64,000 nucleotides of DNA from Psoroptes ovis (lineage: Eukaryota > Arthropoda > Arachnida > Sarcoptiformes > Psoroptidae), in contig PQWQ01000031.1 of NCBI GenBank assembly GCA_002943765.1, positions 124,001-188,000 on the forward strand, in the 5' to 3' direction. The stretch's first letter is position 1. Each line of letters opens with the position of its first letter. The notes under the pieces are model-generated. The model was given only the letters and a program-made list of their open reading frames with translations. It did not search any database and was not told where the DNA came from. Below are positions 58,727-64,000 of this stretch, piece after piece. A program made the position numbers and the translations under genes.

Positions 58727-58806
58727 TTTGGTTGTCCCATAAGTTCTTGCCGTTTTTCGAATGAAAAAAATTTAAAAACGGCAAGAACTTATGGGACAAC
58801 CCAATA
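58727..58806. repeat. Mariner-like MITE, subfamily C
   Basis: Palindromic copy; arms continue to AAGTTCTTGCCGTTTTT and its near-perfect complement. Confidence 0.87.
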
Positions 58807-59834
58807 TATTTCTATGTACATTTCTAGCATTTGTGAGAGAGAGAAAGGTTTTCCACCATTATTGCTTTGCCCAATGTGATTGTGTCGTTGTTTGTCGTTG
58901 CCAACATAGCAAAAATTCATTCGTTGTGCTCATTCGTTCGTTCGTTCATATTCCCACATTTGACTGTGTGTACTTGTGTATTTAATGTAAAAATCAAATG
59001 AAATATAAAATCGAATGATGATATCTAAATGCTGACATGTACAACAAAAACTGAAAACTGAAAACCGAGAGAAATAAGCAAAAAGCAATACAACAACAAA
59101 CAATCTCATTTCAACTATTTCAACATTTTTATGATTATTTCTTTGATATCTTTGATTGTGTCGATTGCTCGTTTTCGTTTCGTTGTTGATCGTCGACAAA
59201 CACAGAGCTAACACATAAAACACTCCAAGCTAAAACAGCCCAAATATATAAGCAAAAAAACTCAAATAAACTGCTTAAACACAAAAACCAAATCAAACAT
59301 CGTAAATACACATAGACATTGCACACGGCAAATGATTGAATTGAATTGAATTTTGAAAAACAACAAAATACAACAAGCCAAAAATCGAATGTAAAATTTA
59401 ACATTATATTTAACATTATTATCATCAATCGTATTTGACTCTATGTGTATTTAGATTGTTTTTTTCATTATTTTTTTTTTGATATTTTTTGTTGTGTTGT
59501 TTCTTCATCCAAAGCCATCGAAACACTGCTGGACTAGTGTATGATTAAGTCAAGTTTTTATATGTTTTTGTTTGGTTTGAGAAATAACGACACTAAACAC
59601 CACTAAATAACAGCAGCTAATGATCATTGAAACATAGATAGATGAATATTATTATTGTGTGTGTGCGAATGAAATTGAAATAAAATCAAAATCAAAATAA
59701 TCGAAAATAAACCAAAATTTTCAAATGTTCAACTGTTGTTTGTGTTTGTGATTGATTAATACTGTTTAAGAGACTATTGTTTCGTAATATTAACATCTTC
59801 GAATCTTATTTGTTTTGGTACAAATATTTGTGTA

Positions 59835-59857
59835 TTTTTTTTTTTTTTTTTTTTTTT
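59835..59857. repeat. Poly-T run
   Basis: 23 consecutive T bases, about 340 bp upstream of the gene starting at 60200. Confidence 0.8.
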
Positions 59858-60199
59858 GTAAATTTGGTACATATACTTTGGTCCCAGCATTCAACAAGAA
59901 TTTATTAAATTGATTAAACCATTCGATCATTTTGTCATGATAATTGATTAATTTAAAATCGAATTGAAACAGATTTTGTACTTTGAAATTCTTGATTTAT
60001 TTATTTTTTTCTTAAAGAATTTCAAGCCATTTGTTGAATTTTTTGAATGTGAAATCTACGTGATCCATTTCAGCCGATTCAATCATCATTAATAATCAAT
60101 CATTTGTGATCATTTATTATTTCATTTCATCCAAATTTTTATTTGAAGAATTTTGAAGCTAATTCATCTTAAGAAACAAACAAATACATCGCTAAAACA

Positions 60200-63100
60200 A
60201 TGGTCGAACCAACCGATTCTAGTTTAGCATTCTTTCAAAAAGCATCACCAAAACAATGGCGTTTCGTATATGAGCTACGGCGTGAAGCAATCAAATTGAA
60301 AGCTGATCAGCGATCATCGAAGAAAGGTGGACCAGAAGAATTTATTAAATTAGATACATGGTAAGTGTATGGATGATGGACCAATTGACAATTTTGCTTT
60401 GCTTTGTAATAATAATTCTATGATAACCTATAACCTTTGATTATGTTTGAATTTTTGATAATTTATCCAAAATTAAAACTGTCACATTTTTGGCCCAAAA
60501 ATCAAGCCCTTTAAATTATTGAAAATTAAAGGCGAATCAATTTAAATCACTTTAAAACGATTCGCGCCAAATAATAATGAAAAAATTTGAATTTTTTCAT
60601 GCCCCCCTTCTTTCATTCATTTTTTTCTTGCCCGTCATCATCATCATTATCACATGTTTTATGTGTGTGTATGCATGTAACGATTAGCAACGACAACAAC
60701 AACACTGACAACATTCATATGTATATTTCGAAAGACGACCGCGACCGGCACCAAATAACATTGAACATAAAGCCATACACACAGATAGATATGAACTGAA
60801 TGAATTGATTTGATTTCATTAAGCTTAAACACATTGAAATAGTGCATGGCTATAAGTTGAAATTTAATTCAAAAAAATTATGAATGAATAATTAGTGAGT
60901 AATAATGAAGCTATGAATTATTTTAATTAGCCTCCATATATTGCTATTTATTTCAAAGTTTGAGTTGTTCGAAAAGTTCATTCCGCTTAATCAAATAGAG
61001 TTGCTTATGGAAATCGGCCAAAACTTTCTGGACTGCCTAATATATTTCAGAATTTATTTTGGAATTTGAAATTATTCTTGAAAAGATTCAAAAATATTTT
61101 GAATTTTTCATAAATGTCAAACTTGACTGGGAATTTGCCGAAAAAATTTGTTAGGTTAAGACCTTGTAAGGTATTCGCTAAAAATGTATGATGTTTGAAA
61201 TTGATTCATTGAAAAAATGTGAAAATATTCCCCTGATTAAAGAGCTTAATTGAATCGCCGAAAAAATTTCGCGCGCTTCTTCCATTACATCAATTGATCT
61301 GTTCTTGCCTTTGATCAAGAAAAAAACAACAATCAAAATTTATTGAATCAGCTGATTTGTTTTTATTTTTTTCTCGGTGTGTTCGACCCAAATTTTTGAA
61401 ATGAACACAAAACAAAGCAAATGTATGCAAACAAAGACCAACTGAATGTGCATCATACATACACACAGACAGATGATATGCCAGAGTAAAATGTTTTAAG
61501 ATAAAAGTTAAAGATGTTTGTTTGCCGTATTGGATCACACAGAGTATATATTTCTTCTTAGTTCATCATTTTGTATTTTACTTTTTTCATACATTTTTCA
61601 GAAAAATAAAATACAAAGAAAATTTTCTTTTCGGTGTGATCAGATCATCTCTCCTCTCCTTAGATCATCATTCTTCTACTTTTGATTTTGGCCGGAATAA
61701 AAAACAACGAAAGCAAACAAATATCAATTTTTCCTTTTATTTATTGGCTTGTCCGTAAAGTTCTGGCCGATTTTCATGAGCAACTCTATTCGATTAATCG
61801 GAATGAACTTTTCGGACAGCAACCTAATATTTGCATCAGTTTTATTCAGTATTTTACCCATCGTTCTTATTCAATTTGAACTAACACATGCACACATGGA
61901 TTATATTATATATTGGCCATCATTTTTCGACTTTAATTCATAATTTTTTTTTTGTTTCCATGCTTCTGTCATATTCACATCTTTTCTTTGAATTGATTTA
62001 GTAGTTTCGCTGTGTTAAAAGTAGAATTCAATGTGTTTTACTAGCTAGGGTTCAACACCAATAGTAAAAACTTGAAAATATTCACAAACTATAACCAGTG
62101 ATGGTCTGGCGATTCACAACAAACAAACAAAATACGAAGACAATAAGTTTTATAATTTGTCGTCTGTTTATTTATTTATTTATATTTTTATTCCTAAAAC
62201 TGTTTTACAAAAAACATATGATTTTCATCTTATTGATGATTTTCGATCATCATTATTATTATGTAATGATCATTATCATGATTTTCTCATTTCCCTATGT
62301 GATTGTATTAAGTTGTCCGTAAAGTTTTTGCCGATTTTCATCAGGCAACTCTATTCGATTAATCGGCAAGAACTTTTCGGACAGCCCTAATAGATTTGTT
62401 TTAAGTGTTTATGTGTCTAGACTTGAAAATGGCTTACATTTATTTCTAAATGTATGGAAAATAATCTTAAAGACCAGAGTTCATCAGGCTAAGGTGTGTG
62501 TGTAACGGCTATTATTATTGATAATTGCTCTTGTAATTATTTCAGTGAGATTTGAAATTTCAAATTTTCAAAATTCAAAATGTTTGAAATTTTTTTTTCC
62601 GATGAAAAACGCCATCTATGTTTGTAATAATTTCAAAAAGTAATGAACTTATGATGATTGGTACAATTGAAATAATTTTCAATTAAGTAATTAAAAATGA
62701 AATGTGTTTCATTTTTAATTAAGCTGTAAATGTAACAAAAATGTTTAGATGTCATGTCTTAGACGTGGTTTATTTCTTTAGTTTTTTTTTTGTTTAGGTC
62801 AATAGCATTTTCAATAGTGAATATATGAATGACAGTGATAATCAAAATATTAGACAATTTTCGTTTGGTTATTACAAATAACGGAAATTTTTATTTTTCT
62901 CTATGTCACATATTACTTACTTGTAGTGGTGGTGGTGGTGGTTAACTATAATCTCATCATAATGGTTGTCAAAAATTTTTTGAAATTGATAGAGAATGAA
63001 AGTATTTTGAATTGAATGATGTTTGTGTTTGTGTGTGTGTTAACCATTTATTTTGATTTAAAAATCAAGTGAAAGTGTGCAGCAAAGAAAAGCTTGAAAA

Positions 63101-64000
63101 ATAATAATAAAATTATTATCATCATTAAATTGTCTTTATTGTAATTCAACTCTATCTGTCAATCAATTCATAAGTTGAAAAGCATTTCGAAATAAATGAA
63201 TGAAAACCATCTTTGTTTGATAGCAGCAGCAGCAGCTTACAACCTTATTCTTTTTTTTTTTTTTTTTTTTTTTTTTGATTTAAAATTTATAATTTTCATA
63301 AAATTCGTCTGTTTTTTTTTTCGATTTAAATCTTTTGAATGTTTTGATATGAATGAATATGTACCTAGAATTATTAAAAATTTAACATGAGAATTGTGAT
63401 TAATGAACACATGGATTGAAATGGCGATAGATTTTATATTTGATTGTCTTTATCATTACTGTTTGCTGTGTAATACTTATTAGTGCACTAATTGAATTAA
63501 TTATGCGCGTGTTTATTTTGATATTTGTTTTGTGTTGTGTGTGTATGATAGATTCACATACAAATGCATTTGTTTTGATAGCGCGTTGACATTTAATTTT
63601 CGCACATAATTATTTCAAGGTTTATTATTTCAACTACAACAACAGGTCATTAACTTCTATTGATCTTTTTAATTTTCTTCCTTCCACAGGTTTCGTGAAA
63701 AATTACCAAATTTGATACATTCACGTAAAGATCCACATGTTCAGTATGAAGAATTGGTACAAATAGCTAAATGGCGCCTTATGGTCAGTGTTTTAATTTC
63801 TAATTTATAAATATTCAGGCCAATTTTAATCATGTTTTATCGAATTTAATTGTTGCAATCTTTATATAGATGGGCAAATATCGTCCAAAAATGTTGGATT
63901 TAGTTCGAATCAATACCGAGTCATCGGTGGTGAATATCACACGTAAAGCATTCAAAAAATTGAAACAACAAAGAAATCCACAACAAGCCATTACACAATT
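60200..64000 (+). CDS. 5' part of a gene for a possible HhH-type (DNA glycosylase-like) protein
   Basis: Three exons visible: 60200-60360, 63690-63783 and 63870-64000, the last cut by the window end; about 128 residues are seen. Junctions are phase 2 then phase 0 and read DTW|FREKLP and WRLM|MGKYRPK. The fragment HVQYEELVQIAKWRLMMGKYRPKMLDL, then TRKAFKKL, resembles an uncharacterised eukaryotic family. In that family a motif like W-K-x-x-R-G-x-x-R-P precedes a helix-hairpin-helix domain related to base-excision glycosylases. The HhH itself would lie beyond the window, so this is tentative. The first intron is 3.3 kb, far larger than any other here. Confidence 0.7.
60961..61041 (+). repeat. 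Mariner-like MITE, subfamily A, intronic
   Basis: Forward copy with decayed ends (TGAGTTGTTCG, CTGGACTGCCTAA). Confidence 0.83.
61744..61829 (-). repeat. Mariner-like MITE, subfamily A, intronic
   Basis: Reversed copy. The inner right arm reads TTAATCGGAATGAAC, intermediate between the A and B arms. Confidence 0.85.
62308..62390 (-). repeat. Mariner-like MITE, A/B hybrid, intronic
   Basis: The left arm and centre (TTTTCATCAGGCAACTCTA) are reversed A type. The right arm is TTAATCGGCAAGAACTTTTC, as in B, instead of AGCCGAATGAACTTTTC. Confidence 0.85.
63251..63276. repeat. Poly-T run
   Basis: 26 consecutive T bases inside the 3.3-kb intron. Confidence 0.8.

Larger units (their letters stand above)
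50489..60199. other. 9.7-kb gene desert packed with MITEs
   Basis: No convincing coding sequence on either strand. Holds 18 near-complete MITEs and one end fragment, about one per 500 bp. It also has poly-A (56845-56866) and poly-T (59835-59857) runs and many short CA, GAT and CATT simple repeats. AGATGGCGC at 50511-50519, right after Gemin8, is a CTCF-like core at the boundary. The last part must contain the promoter of the gene starting at 60200. Confidence 0.6.
60361..63689. other. 3.3-kb intron with MITEs
   Basis: Holds three A-type MITEs, a 26-bp poly-T run (63251-63276), CA/GT runs and an AGATGGCGT word on the minus strand at 62609-62617. No nested gene was recognised; an alternative first exon or enhancer could be present. 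Confidence 0.55.

Noticed and set aside
62041..62100. A tRNA-like stretch (GGGTTCAACACC)
   Set aside because: No matching A box, acceptor stem or anticodon arm could be drawn.
33733..62390. Many short open frames sharing the peptide LFGQPN or similar
   Set aside because: These are translations of the MITE arm (AACTTTTCGGACAACC and its complement), not genes.
4430..62390. Regularly spaced repeats as a CRISPR array or telomeric TTAGG tract
   Set aside because: The repeats are dispersed inverted-repeat elements in both orientations at irregular spacing, and TTAGG occurs only at their ends, never in tandem.
59835..63276. Poly-A and poly-T runs as retrotransposon or processed-pseudogene tails
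   Set aside because: No coding remnant or target-site duplication was seen beside any of them.

Overview
This window is nuclear DNA of a small, AT-rich animal genome. It carries animal gene families (PTF1A-type bHLH, CC2D2A, fused UMP synthase, NDUFAF3, TRMT10C, Gemin8, CDC26). Introns are GT-AG and mostly about 55-65 bp, intergenic gaps are very short, and CDSs are rich in Asn, Ser, His and Gln runs. My best guess is an arthropod, probably an astigmatid mite of the Dermatophagoides type. That assignment is inferred from gene style, not proved by a marker gene. I see no tRNA, rRNA, CRISPR array, intact transposase or viral gene.

Layout. 1-7.5 kb: DNAJA3 (-), the ER disulfide isomerase PDIA4/ERp72 (+) and serine palmitoyltransferase subunit SPTLC2 (-). 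7.5-15.2 kb: gene-free DNA with six short mariner-like MITEs and a 161-bp palindrome. 15.2-33.2 kb: a dense block with a mitochondrial carrier SLC25A16 (+), CC2D2A (-), TRMT10C (+), UMPS (-), an orphan with a possible mitochondrial presequence (+), a CYP4-like P450 (+), NDUFAF3 (+), HPD (-), TMEM199/VMA12-like (+), CDC26 (-) and a coiled-coil orphan (+). 33.2-43.8 kb: PTF1A/Fer1 (+) and a 1,229-residue SR-rich double zinc-finger protein (-), with many MITEs. 43.8-50.5 kb: three orphans, RRP36 (+), a TIGAR-like phosphatase (+), AMACR (-), a 45-residue membrane microprotein and Gemin8 (+). 50.5-60.2 kb: a gene desert with MITEs about every 500 bp. 60.2-64 kb: the first three exons of a gene with a 3.3-kb intron, cut by the window end.

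I rebuilt exon structures by hand; every multi-exon complete gene closes with a total length divisible by three and with compatible intron phases. Strands alternate strongly. Seven or more divergent pairs share promoters of about 150-550 bp, and convergent pairs are separated by as little as 61-88 bp. Several shared promoters contain words known from Drosophila core promoters (AWCAGCTGWT, TATCGATA and the motif-6 consensus).

The genes are mainly housekeeping: mitochondrial proteostasis, RNA processing, complex I assembly, pyrimidine, sphingolipid, tyrosine and branched-lipid metabolism, ribosome and snRNP assembly, and cell-cycle control. No operon-like functional cluster is evident, except a likely dicistronic transcript carrying the microprotein and Gemin8. 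The most distinctive non-genic content is the MITE population: 38 near-complete copies plus one fragment, in three related subfamilies, none in an exon.
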